Below, in pieces: positions 11,970 to 23,900 of a stretch of DNA of 64,000 nucleotides. The position numbers and the translations under genes were made by a program. The notes under the pieces are model-generated. The model had not been told where the DNA came from. It made no database searches and was given only the letters and a program-made list of their open reading frames with translations. How positions within the stretch are numbered: position 1 is the first letter of the stretch; each line of letters starts with the position of its first letter. This stretch comes from Mactra quadrangularis. Its lineage: Eukaryota; Mollusca; Bivalvia; Venerida; Mactridae. The DNA is taken from contig CM046307.1 in the NCBI GenBank assembly GCA_025267735.1, positions 8,066,258 to 8,130,257 on the forward strand. Direction: 5' to 3'.

Positions 11970-13595
11970 TAACATTTTTAATCTGGACCTTTAAATTATA
12001 CAATGGATATGTTATTTGTAAAGTAATACCATCTTTGCCATCAGCCTGCCCTAAGAAAGATCCTGGTTATGACACATGGATATCTTTATCTAAACATACT
12101 GGACAGATTCATGCTGCACAATGTACTTGCACAGCTGGGTAGGAATCAAATGTTTATATGAAAATAATAATGTAGTTGTTTTACTCGCCCCATTCAGTTT
12201 TCAGTTGCCAACTACTAGGCGCATACATCCGTCAGTAACTGACTACTGCCCAACATGATTTTAACTCAGTGGTAAGAGGGATAACGACCGTAGAAAATTA
12301 TATCATGATTAAGCTCCACAAAAGTATGCCCCTCTGGGAATCGACTTGTTTGCTGAAGGAATTTTATTGAAAAACAACTGCTTGCTCAGTGCTTATTCTA
12401 GAAAATGAAAAATAAGAGGGTTGTCCTCCAATTAGGAGAGTGTAAATCCCCAAATTGTGAATCACATAATAAACACTGCTTGCTATGACCATTTTAAGAC
12501 ATGTTGTGAATAGATTTTTGCCAATATTGGTTTACTTGAAATATATGTGACTATGATATCTCAAACATGGCTTTTCCTGTTTTCAGTGAAGGAGAGACCT
12601 GCAACTATGTTGTTGCCCTACTATGGTGTTTGGTAGACATCACAAGTAAAAAACAGAATGGAACTATAGCTGAAACATCCAAAAAGTGTAAATGGCACCA
12701 GCTACGTCGTAGAAAGTTATCACCACAAAGAGCTTAAGATGTTCATTTCAAGAAAGTTCATAAGTCAGAAGTGTCAAAAACATCAAATTATAGTTCTATT
12801 TTACTAACTTGTCACAACTTGAATAATTTCACGGTCACTGAATGTGTTATTATTCAACTTCTTTTAACCATCGAACCGCCGATCCATATTAGTTACTGAT
12901 GATCTAACTATATAAGCGGCGATTTTAAATATCAGGGAAATAACAAGCTCGAAAGAGTTAAAAATTAACAGATTCAGTGACCATGTAATTATTCAAGTTG
13001 TGACAGGTTAATAAAATAGAACTATGTAAGGACTTTAATCCAATTGTAAGAGGAACAACTGGTTTTCATACTGATTTTCGCCAAAGCCCGGCTGCTGTTT
13101 TACCAAATGCAGGTTTCCTTAAATTGTATCCAAAACCTCCCATTCTGGAACATTTAAAATCTCAGTGTTGTCTTCCTCTACCACCAGTGTGTTTCATGAA
13201 CAGTTTGTGTATAGACAGTGAGTTAGCTAAAATGTTTTTATCAATATGTGTCAGGATTGGAATTTAATCCAGAAACTGTGGAAAAATTGACAAAAGGTCA
13301 AAGAGACAGTGATCTTTGGTTAGAAGCCAGAAAAGGAAGGGCGACTGCCTCAAACTTCGGATCAGTAATGTCTGCACAGAAGTACACCAGCTTAGTAAAA
13401 AATGTCATGGGATACTACAAATGTGCAACTTTTGATGCACTAGAATGGGGGAAAAAGGCGTGAAAAAGTCGCTTTGTCCATATACATTATTAAAGAGTTG
13501 AAAAAGGATAGGACTTCAGCTTCTGTATTTGAGTCTGGTCTACTTATATTGAAAGACCATCCTTATATTAGTGCCAGTCCAGATGGGTAAATCCA
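11970..13595 (+). pseudogene. SWIM zinc finger plus YqaJ-type nuclease protein, disrupted
   Basis: The first exon-like part ends ...HAAQCTCTAG at 12138 with a gtagga donor. A cag acceptor at 12584-12586 restores GEGETCNYVVALLW in frame, so intron 12139-12586 looks genuine. CxC..CN-x is a SWIM finger in which the expected final His reads Tyr. After a MITE insertion (12791-13024) the frame resumes with NPIVRGTTGFHTDF and LKLYPKPPILE. A frameshift near 13250 leads to RDSDLWLEARKGRATASNFG, the Arg/Ser entry motif of YqaJ/lambda-exonuclease-like nucleases. ALEWGKKA is broken by a frame change where HE is expected, and the frame beyond gives FESGLLILKDHPYISASPDG. SWIM-YqaJ proteins are common, often multicopy, in marine invertebrates. 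Several lesions make this copy dead. Confidence 0.6.
12791..13024. mobile_element. MITE with about 60-bp inverted repeats
   Basis: The left end TAGTTCTATTTTACTAAC continues TTGTCACAACTTGAATAAT and GGTCACTGAAT. The right end is its inverse, closing AATAGAACTA. The two arms match over about 55-60 bp with a few differences. The flank is TA-rich, so a TA target duplication is possible but cannot be proved. It interrupts the SWIM-YqaJ coding frame. Confidence 0.7.
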
Positions 13596-13619
13596 GGTTC
13601 CAGTCAATTACAATTAGTG

Positions 13620-14440
13620 GTACCAAGATGTCTATGTCAAAATAAGTTGAATTCAGTTCATAGCTTCCTTTTATCCGGACATTTTGGGGTCAAGAGAACC
13701 AAACAACTACTAAACATTTTTTTTACTGGTTTGAGTCCAAGTCGGATGTGAGTCTGTACATTTCAAATAGTGAACTCTGTCAGTCTGACAGAGCTTTAAA
13801 AATTTCAAAAAGCTCCTATAGGTCATATTCGCACAGATGCCCCCTAGGATGTCCTAGCTATTGACTTTACTGGTCCCTTTCCTATTAAAGAGCGAGGTAA
13901 TATGTACATTTTAGTTATAAATGCCTGTACAAAAATCAAGGATAATTCTTATCATTTTCAGTAAGTATGTGGAAGTAATTGCTGTAGAATCCCTAAGTGC
14001 TGAGGTCTGCACCCAAAATATTCTCAATTGTACTGTGTCCAGATGGGGTACCCCTCTAACCATACATTCTGATCAGGGTTCTACATTTTAGAGTCATATC
14101 CCTGTGCTAATGGTCAATGTGAACAATTTATGCACATACTCATGAGAATGGTCCGAGACTTCATTGTTGACCAACAGACCTACTGGGATCTTTATTTAGA
14201 CTGTTTAGCTGGTGCATACAGATATATCCCTAAAAAAAGCACAAATTTGTCACCCAGAATGTTAGCCATTGGTCGGGCTATAAGACTTCCTTCGCAAACT
14301 ATGTACACTTATGCATTCAAGGAAGAAACATCTCAAAGTGCATATCAGCACATTTTATTTTTTTCTGTTTTTACTACTTTAGTCAGACAAGTACTCTTGA
14401 AAAGGAACAGCACAATGTCCAGGAAGAGTTGCTAAGTCCA
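13620..14440 (+). pseudogene. Ty3/gypsy-like integrase remnant
   Basis: Fragments in shifting frames follow the order of a gypsy integrase. LLSGHFGVKRTKQLL (13665-13710) fits the zinc-binding H-x-G-x-x-K-T segment. LAIDFTGPFPIKERGNMYILV (13855-13920) holds the first catalytic Asp. After stops come ANGQCEQFMHILMRMVRDF and TYWDLYLDCLAGAYR, which match the G-x-x-E region and the helix after it. At least five stops or shifts are present. The tail runs into the segment duplicated at 9426-9790. Confidence 0.6.
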
Positions 14441-14710
14441 GTTCTTAAATACAAAGAAATTCATGATGATCGCTGACTTTTCTGTAATAATGCAGTTGAT
14501 GCAGTCAATCGTACTATTAACCAAAGTAATTTTAACCAGAGAGAAGCAAAAGTTATCCAAAATTGCAGCAACACAAGTCTAGAGAAAGAGCAGCCATACT
14601 TGCAGTAATATCTGTTCATTAGTAGACAATAAAAAATAAACCCCTCTGCAAATAAAAAATTAGACAAACAAAACGTCATTTTGATTGGTTATAATCACCT
14701 AATGAAGTCG
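14360..14710 (+). repeat. Gypsy-like pol 3' segment, copy 2
   Basis: Diverged duplicate of 9426-9790, placed here directly after the integrase remnant. The shared order of blocks is kept throughout, with scattered substitutions and small indels. Confidence 0.5.
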
Positions 14711-14764
14711 TTTCATAAATGTCTAGGTTTACCCCAGTGTGTCAACTTCCTTTAAATAATTCAG

Positions 14765-14901
14765 GTGTCCGGCGATGTGTTAGAATGGATTGTGGAACAG
14801 ACAACACTTTGACCGAGGATATACAAAGGCTTTCCGACATAATCATACAGATGACATGGCTGGGAGGAAACGTGTGATTAAAGGATCTTCTCATTCTAAC
14901 C
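14765..14901 (+). pseudogene. Isolated exon of an integrase-core (rve-type) protein, frameshifted
   Basis: A 137-bp block lies between an attcag acceptor and a CAG|gtttgt donor. It starts VRRCVRMDCGTDNTLTEDIQ, which carries the R-x-D-x-G-T-E/D-N motif of integrase-core proteins found in many animal genomes. The expected continuation FRHNHTDDMAGRK..GSSHSNQ is present but in another frame, so about one base has been lost near 14828. The frame shift leads to a stop, so the exon is dead. No neighbouring exon of the same gene is seen. Confidence 0.5.
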
Positions 14902-14904
14902 AGG

Positions 14905-16214
14905 TTTGTCAGTTTGTGCCAGTTCATTTACCCGTCCGTCTTTTATTTCCAAGCAAATTCCCAGTAACAACAGGATGTAGAAACAAAAGGCAGAACATTT
15001 AGTAAGAAACAAAGATCTGCAAATAGTTCTTAAGTTTAGGATCGACAACTTCTGCAAGAGTTATTGTCCTTAGAAAGATTTCTGCATTCTATGTATGTAC
15101 CGACTAGTTTGTTTCCACTGGAATTATCAGCCGCAACCAAGATTTCAATGGAACTTTAGGGAAACATTAAAGAGATATGCGCATATCATCTTATCGTTAA
15201 AGTTTGGCGATGCATAGAGTCATAGCAATTTTAATATATCTTTACCCAACAATGAAATAGCTGTCTTTTACACGCCTCTAATCGACTTGATAGCGGCTAT
15301 TATTTCCACAGCTGATAAATATTCATGGTTCGGCTCTGGGTATCTGGCGATAATTACTAGTATACAGATGATGGAGGACATTTTCAATTATATTTATATG
15401 ATTTGTTATCCAGTGAGCATAAAAAATCGAGATGAGCATTCATTGCTAACAATAATACACAAGCTCCAAGCCCAATCTAGTGAAAAAAGGTTGAGATTAG
15501 TAAAAATAATATAGTTAGGCTAGTAAAAATAATATAGTTAGGCTTATTCAAAAATATTTAGTATTACTATGAAACAATAAATCAGGCTAGTGATCACAAA
15601 TTTTTAAGGCAATTGGTGAAAAGAGATCTGATTTCAGATGAAAATATATTCTTTTTTATGTTTAAATTAAATGCATGCATGCTATACACACATGTATTAT
15701 GTAGGAATCATTTGTTAGAATGAAGACGACATGAGATACATGACATAAAAAGTCCCTACTTTAGGTTATCAGTAAATTTTATAACAAAAATAATATATTA
15801 AAATATATAAATTATATAGAAAAATATATTGCACAATTTTAGTGTAAACAAATGGTATGAAATGATATACATGACATAAAACAGAATCAAAACATTCTAA
15901 ATATAATATACATGAATATGTTTCTACTTAACAAAATCTGTTTACACATGACTAGTAACTAAAAATAAAATGGCAACAGCAAGTAAAAAACATCAGACAT
16001 AAAAATAGACCAATTCATGTTGGTATTTACCATTTCCATTGCTAGGTTTTTGGTCTTCCTGTCACTTCAGAAACATTACAGAACAAAGTCAAATTCCTTG
16101 GTAGCAACCTGAAATAAATAAAAAAAGAACATACAGATCTAAATGAAATTTTTTTTTTTTATTGATCCAACATTTATTACGTTTTCAGTTTAAAGACATA
16201 TTTTTTTTTATTTA
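14905..16214. other. Non-coding stretch with a small tandem duplication
   Basis: No gene or repeat ends recognised. At about 15497-15543 a 24-bp unit (TAGTAAAAATAATATAGTTAGGC) stands twice in tandem. The rest is AT-rich, with near-pure A/T at 15780-15840. Confidence 0.4.
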
Positions 16215-16425
16215 ACGTCATATTCAACACATATAATAGTCATATATACGACGACCAGCTCTTCCTACTATAGGTTTCCTGGACACTTTTCTATCACCAG
16301 TACTAACTTACCCTACCACGAGGCCGACAACTCAGGGTATGACCTGCCACGACCGGGTTTTGAACCCGCGACCTCTGGATTCGAAGTCAGACATGCTAAC
16401 CACAACGCCACGGCCTCCGCTTTAA
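16215..16425 (-). repeat. tRNA-derived SINE, family C, minus copy
   Basis: Read on the minus strand it begins GGCGTTGTGGTTAGCATGTC (A-box-like) and has GGTCGCGGGTTCAAAACCCG (B-box-like). Its body ends in a sequence also present at 25380-25495 (ATATATGAC..TGTGTTGAATATGA). Confidence 0.65.
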
Positions 16426-17031
16426 AGACATAAAAAGATTCAATTATTTTCAGTTTAGGTGATTTTGATATCAAGTGACATATCAGACTGGCAGTCAAAT
16501 CGACCACAGTTTTTCAGAAACCTAGACACTCAATTCTCCTTACATAACTGTCAATATTCCTCATATCACTCTAGACATATGAACCGACCATATTTTATCA
16601 ATGAGAGGTTTCACTGATATAAAAGTCTTAAAAGGCAGGTATAAACTAGACCTATCAATGAATGTGATAAAATACTCCCCAAAGGGTGTTTTTCAAGGAA
16701 TAGGGTGCTGCAAAAAAATGAGCCGACATAACTCAGTGAAAAAACAAAAGACCATAACAAATGAGATATGCACAAGTCGTGTCTGTCTGATATCTGTTAT
16801 AATATGATTTTCTTACAAGGGAATGTTTATTGGACATTGTATAATAACAAGATTATTTGGAATAGAAACTGGGAGGTCCTAGATAGGTCCTACACCCTCA
16901 ACTGAGTTAAAATTAAGCTTGATGAACATTGGAGCAAAACATGTACTTCATAGAGTGTTAACAAGGTTTTTCTTTGATTTGACATAGTTTTTAAACACTA
17001 CATAGCCCAAACAAAACTTGTCTCAGATATG

Positions 17032-17648
17032 ATATTGATTAGGGATTAAAAGATGATCGATTATAATCGATCGTTTCAGTTAAAGTGGGAGACAATCGAT
17101 CATGAAATTTGATAATCGATTATCGCTAATGTCAGAAATTCATTTTATTGACAATAAGACATTCTAGTTTTCGATAATTAGCATTTTAAAGAAAAATACA
17201 TTTCATGGGAATAAAACTCTTTTTTATCTTAATTAAACCATGACGGGTACAGTTTTGCTGTTACTTTGTTATTGTAAATCATTGAGATCGATGTTGATAT
17301 TCTTGCTCGGCAACATGAAATTTGCCATTATTTGACTATATATAGCCCCTTTTTCCATACTTTATGGGTACTGTAAAAATTTAATGTCCAAAAATTGATT
17401 TTATTTTTATTTATAAACAACCACTAAAACACTAGTTATAAGTTGATTATGCATGATTTAATATTCTAGTGTATATGAAACAAAATCACTTAAACCATTG
17501 CAACATAATGTCATATATTTGAAATTCTGAATGAAAACCCTGAGCTAGTGTTTCGATTATATAATCGATGATTGATCGAAAAGGGTTGTCCGATTATTTC
17601 CAATGATCGATTATAATTTTTTTCCGATTATGAAACCCTAATATTGAT
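17032..17648. mobile_element. hAT-like non-autonomous element with 8-bp TSD
   Basis: The element spans 17040-17640 (601 bp). It starts TAGGGATTAAAAGATGATCG and ends CGATTATGAAACCCTA, so the ends are inverted (TAGGGNTT). Both arms carry further ATCGATTATAATCGAT-like motifs. It is flanked by a perfect 8-bp duplication, ATATTGAT, at 17032-17039 and 17641-17648. TIR style and TSD length fit hAT. It lies just downstream of the kinase gene. Confidence 0.85.
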
Positions 17649-17906
17649 TGATAAGAGGCTTCAGACCAGGTTTGATGAAAATAGGAGCACACTTGTAGCC
17701 TCTAGAGATTTAACACAATGTTTTGCTTTAATTCAACTTAAGAGTGCAACATACATATTACATAAGCATTTCCTTTAAACAATAGTGTAGATTTACAATA
17801 CACGATGTAGTCTTAAATATTATTTAAACAAGATCTCAACTGAAATGAGGGGTTCTCTTTCCTTGCAAAAGAGCCGCTAAAGCAATTTTCCATCAAAGAG
17901 TTCCAT

Positions 17907-20900
17907 TTAAATTTCCTTGAAAGCATTCAGACAACCAAGACCAAGTACTATCACCTTGTCTTCCCATCCATGGCAATCCCGGAGTCTGTCATTTTGTAAG
18001 AAAAAAACTCTTCCATTAGGAGATAAAAGCAGAGAAACAACACAAATGATATGATAGTAAGCAACCTCAATGTTATTAAGTCATCCGATGATTAATGCCA
18101 TTTGCTGCATTTATGAAATTAACTTAATCAACAATGATAGTATACTAACTTGATATGATATTCAGGTTTTGGTACAGTGATGGGTTCACCATCTATATTT
18201 ATAATATGTTCTAATATTCCGGTTTCTGATGTTGGTTCACTTCTTTTATTTAAGCTAATTTTCCATTCAGTTCCTTCTAGTGCCGTAATTTCTGGTCTGT
18301 TCACCTATCAATTAATACATATATGTATATACATTGTATATATATGCTTACTTCTTCTTCCCTTCACTGCACAAAACCCCTCTTTGGGGCATTGTCACAC
18401 AAGTGATATGAAGTAAAAGCCATTGTAAGCACTAAAGCACAAACAGTTAAAATCTTGTGAAGTTAATAATCATATAAAACAAGTAAATCTGTGAGCTAAT
18501 GCTCACTAGTGATACCCCCGCTGTGAGAAATATGACTACAAACAGGAAGTAGATGAGCAAGGAGCATGAAATTGCTTTACACCATATGGGACTATGGGAT
18601 GAAGCAATATGCAAAGTATTAGGCTGCTGCATGTTATAGTTGCTGAGAAAACTGCGACGGAAATTTTGTAACGGACGGACGGACGCACACACGGACAAGG
18701 GTAAAACAGTATACCCCCCTCTTCTTCGAAGCAGGGGTATAATTAGCAAGCAAAAAAGAATATAAATGACAACATTCATTATAATTAATAAAAAAAATCA
18801 TTTAAAATGGCGTATGATGTCAGGGTCTTACTCTTATCAAAGATTTCAAACCATGGATTTAGACATAACTACGAAAAAAGTACTTTTTTGCCAAGATCAG
18901 TAGGCTTTGAAATAAAGTAAAAACAAAGGAGATTCAAATGACCAAATGTTTCCATTTTAAAAAGGATGTTTAATAATTTTCACATAAGAAACAAGAGCTC
19001 CGCTGGGCGGGGCATTATACGCCCGTGTGCAGTCCATGCTGTGTTCTATCTCATGTAAAGTCCCTGTGACCTTGACCAATGACCCCAGGATCTCAGAATA
19101 GGTCCCATTCTTAACAGGAGGGCTATCCAAAGCAAAGATTTTGAGAACCTAGGTACAGCCATGGTTGATTTATCACCGACACAAAGTTTTCCCATACAAA
19201 CTTCCAGTGACTTTGACCCTGGGGCCTCAGAACCATAAGTTCTCGCCCTTGACCCAAAGAGTATTGGTACATAAAATTTGGTGATCTTAGGTAAAGTTGG
19301 TTGTTGGACAAGGTTTTTCCTCATGATTTTTCTTTTGACTTTAACCTTTAACACAGGGACCTAAAACCAAAGGGGCATATGCTACCCTTAAATAAGCAAA
19401 ATCAATAGGGAACATCCTTGACACATGGGCTACTCTCACATGAAATTTGGTGAACTTAAGTGCAGTCATTGTTGATTTACTACACATACAATGTTTTTCA
19501 ATATGATGCCCCTGTGACCTTGACCTTTGACCCAGGGGCCCTAAAACCAATAGGACAAAACCATGACACATGGGCTACTCTCCTAAAAAAATTTAGTGAA
19601 CCTAGGTACATTGGTTGTTCAGTTATTGTCTGGACAAGGTTTTTCCATATGATGCCTCTGTGACCTTGACCTTTGGGTCTGGGGCCCCAAAACCTATTGG
19701 GAACATCCTTAACACAAGGGCTACATTCACATAAAATTTTATGAACCTAGGTACAGTCCTTGTTGAGTTATTGTCCAAACAAGGTTTTTCAATATGATGC
19801 CTCTGTGACCTTGACCTTTGACCCAGGAGCCCCAAAACCAAAAGGGCATATCCTTGACACAAGGGCTACCCTCACATAGACTTTAATGAACCTAGGTAAA
19901 TTGGTGGTTCAGTAATTGCCTGGACAAAAGTTTCATTGTTTGCCATTTTGACTTTATAAACATATTGATAGAACATATGAAGTCACTGCTTGGTAATTTG
20001 ATATCTTCTGGTTGAAGGTTTATACTTGACCCTGTTTCCCCAAAACTGATAAGGCACATCCTTGACACATGGTCTACTGTCACATGAAATTAGGTGAACT
20101 TAGGTTCAGTCATTGTTGAGTAATTACCCAGACAATGTTTTTCAATGTGATGCCCCTGTGACCTTGACCTTTGACAAAGGCGCCCCAAAACCAATAGGGC
20201 ATAACCTTGACACATGGGCTACTTTCATATAAAATTTAGTGAACCTAGGTACATTGGTTGTTCAGTTATTGTCTGGACAAGGTTTTTCCATATGATGCCT
20301 CCGTGACCTTGACCTTTGGGTCTGGGGCCCAAAAACCTATTGGGAACATCCTTGACAAAAGGGCTACCTTCACATAAAATTTTGTGAATCTAGGTACAGT
20401 AGTTGATGAGTTATTGCCCAAACAAGGATTTTCAATATGATGCCCCTGTGACCTTGACCTTTGACCCAGGAGCCCCAAAACCAATAGGGCATAACCTTTA
20501 CCCAAGGGCTACCCTCACATAAAATTTGGAGAACCAAGGTACATTGGTGGTTCAGTTATTGTCTGGACAAGTGTTTCATTGTTTGCCGTTTTGACTTTAT
20601 TAACATATTGATAGAACATTTGAAGTCACAGCTTGGTAATTTGATATCTTCTGGTTTAAGATTTAAACTTAACCCTGTTTTCCCAAAACTGATAAGGTAC
20701 ATCCTTGACACATGGGCTACTCTCACATGAAATTTGGTGAACTTTGGTACAATCATTGTTGAGTAATTATCCAGACAATGTTTTTCAATATGATGCCCCT
20801 GTGACCTTGACCTTTGACCAAGGTGCCCCAAAACCAATAGGGCATAACCTTGACACATGGGCTACTTTCACGCCAAATTTAGTGAACCTAGGTACATTGG

Positions 20901-23900
20901 TTGTTCAGTTATTGTCTGGACAAGGTTTTTCCATATGATCCCTCTGTGACCTTGACCTTTGGGTCTGGGGCCAAAAAACCTATTGGGAACATCCTTGACA
21001 CAAGGGCTACCTTCACATAAAATTTTGTGAACCTAGGTACAGTAGTTGATGAGTTATTGTCCAAACAAGGATTTTCAATATGATGCCTCTGTGACCTTGA
21101 CCTTTGACCCAGGAACCCCAAAACCAATAGGGCATAACCTTTACCCAAGGGCTACCCTCACATAAAATTTGGAGAACCTAGGTACATTGGTGGTTCAGTT
21201 ATTGTCTGGACAAGTGTTTCATTGTTTGCCGTTTTGACTTTATAAACATATTGATAGAACATTTGAAGTCACAGCTTGGTAATTTGATATCTTCTGGTTT
21301 AAGATTTAAACTTAACCCTGTTTTCCCAAAACTGATAAGGTACATCCTTGACACATGGGCTACTCTCACATGAAATTTGGTGAACCTAGGTACAGTCATT
21401 AGTGAGTTATTACCCGGACAATGTTTTTCAATTTGATGCCACTATGACCTTGACCTTTGACCCAGGGGCCCCAAAATCAATAGTGCATATCCTTGACACA
21501 TGGGCTACTCTCACATGAAATTTGGTGAACCTAGGTACATTGGTGTTTCATTTATTGTCCGGACAAAGTTTTTCCATATAATGCCCCTGTGACCTTGACC
21601 TTTGAACCTGGGGCCCCATAAACCTATAGGGCGCATCTTTGACACATGGGCTACTCTTACATAAAATTTGGTGAACCTAGGTACAGGCGTTGTTGAGTTA
21701 TGGTCCGGACAAGGTTTTTCAATTTGATGTCCCTGTGACCTTGACCTTTGACCTAGGGGCCCCAAAACCGATTGGGAACATCCTTGACACATGGGCTTCT
21801 CTCACATAAAATTTGGTGATCCTAGGTAGATTGGTTGTTAAGTTATTGTCAGGACAAGTTTTTTCCCCATATGATGCCACTGTGACCTTGACCTTTGACG
21901 CAGGGGCCCCAAAACCGATAGGGAACATCTTTGACACATGGGCTACTCTTACATTAAATTTGGTGAACTTAGGTACATTGGTGGTTCAGATATTGTCCGG
22001 ACAAGTTTTACCTATTTTAAGTCCCAGTGACCTTGACCTTTAACCCTGGGGTCTCAAAATCAATAGGGAACCTCCTCCACCCAAGGGCTATCAACACATA
22101 AAATTTGAGGAACCTAGGTTCATCCTTTCTTGAGTTATCATCCGGACAAGCAATTGTCCACGGACGGACAGACGGACAGACGGACAGACAGACAACAGCA
22201 TAACATAATACGACCGTTTTTTCAAAACGGGCGTATAAAAATGAATACACACCAAATTTGGATCCCAAGTTGCCAATGAAATAAAGAAAGCAGCTCGACT
22301 GAGCCTACTACAAGGTTTTGTTAAAAGCAAAATACCCTTGTCAGCAGACATTGAAACTCCCTGACTGTCAAACCAAGCACTCATAATGAGGCCATTCACA
22401 ATTGTTTCAGTACAAGTTTTCCATCTGCTTCTGAAAAATTACAATAAAAAAAGTATAAGACATAAGTGTGTACCTAACTGTTGTTTTATCAATTCCTGAT
22501 GAAGACTCTAATATAATAAATAAATTAACACAGACCATTATTTCAAGAATTGAAAAAGACATGTACTATATCTTCATAACAATTGCAACAAATAAATAAT
22601 GCTCAAAACCATCTTGTATTGTACAACAAATACTTATTTATCCCTTAACTGATTGCGACATGTGTGAAAAGTAGCCATTTTTTCACCATAACGCGCTAAG
22701 GCTATTTCAAGATGCTCTAATTTCATTACTAATTAACATACAGATATGCAACTTGGCCAAGTTATTCCCTGAGTGAATGTCTTTCAGAAAACCAAGTTGT
22801 GCCTCGATCCCAGTTACCATGGCAATGCTGGGGCGGAGCAAAAACGGAAAAAATGCAATTTTCGCTCTTTTTCCAACCAACATTTGCATTTCAAACAGTA
22901 ATATTTCCAAAATTGAGGTCTAAAGTGCTAGGTCTTTTCAAAGACTGAAGCATGTTTTGCAACATTTTAATAACAAATAGCTTTATACAATTCAATACAT
23001 AAATATTTATAAATGTATATAACTAAAGAAATTATTTAAAGGTCTAGACACCAAATTTTTGGTATGTGTTTTAAGGCTACACTGGCATGTCATAAAACTA
23101 CAACCTATCCAAAAGACTCAACCCCTTAGTGACTTAAACAATCAAAAATGCTCATCATCAGATTAGGTTTCAATAAATAAGCTTTTAACCCGGGTGGATG
23201 GCACGCCGGAATTTGGAATCTTGTGTCCAAAAGGGGGTAAGGGTTTGAATCCCTACCGAAGAGATTATACCCTTCCATGAAAATTTGACAATAATGTCAA
23301 TTTTCTTTCATTGATTGGATAATATGGAGAACTTTTAGGCCTTGTGAAAGGGTAGGCGAGTACTGGTTATAGACAAGGGTCCAGGAAAGCTAGGTTAGGT
23401 GCGCTGGATGCTGTAAAATGACCTAAATTGTGTTGACATGGCATTAAACCCAGTAAAATAAAATACATAAATAATAACAGCTTTACTTACACATTTTTAA
23501 CCTGATCAAGTGATTCAGCTGTATTGACAGTTTCCTGAGCTGTTTTATATTCTACAGTGTATTCACATTCTCTCAGTTGACTTTTTACAGCATATTGACC
23601 TATGGCAGCTAAAATATTACAATAAAATGGTATATCAGAATGCATGTGAATTGACAGAAATGCATAACAATATAATACATGTATATACAAATATTAAATA
23701 AGAAAAATTAATGGAATCAAATATGTTATATTAAATTTTCAAATAGAAAACAATCTTGCAAATGTATATCATTCCAAAACTCGAATTTTCATACTTTTAA
23801 ATTAGCAAGCGTAACCTCACTTTGAGGACCCTTAATATAAAATATATATTATTTACATTCTGTGTACTAAGTATGTACAGTAGCTGGTTAAATAATTAAG

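Noticed and set aside
19046..21937. Many 60-100 codon open frames on both strands (for example the MCQGYALLVLGLLGQRSRSQ type)
   Set aside because: They recur with the 146/643-bp repeat unit and are a by-product of the array, not a gene family.
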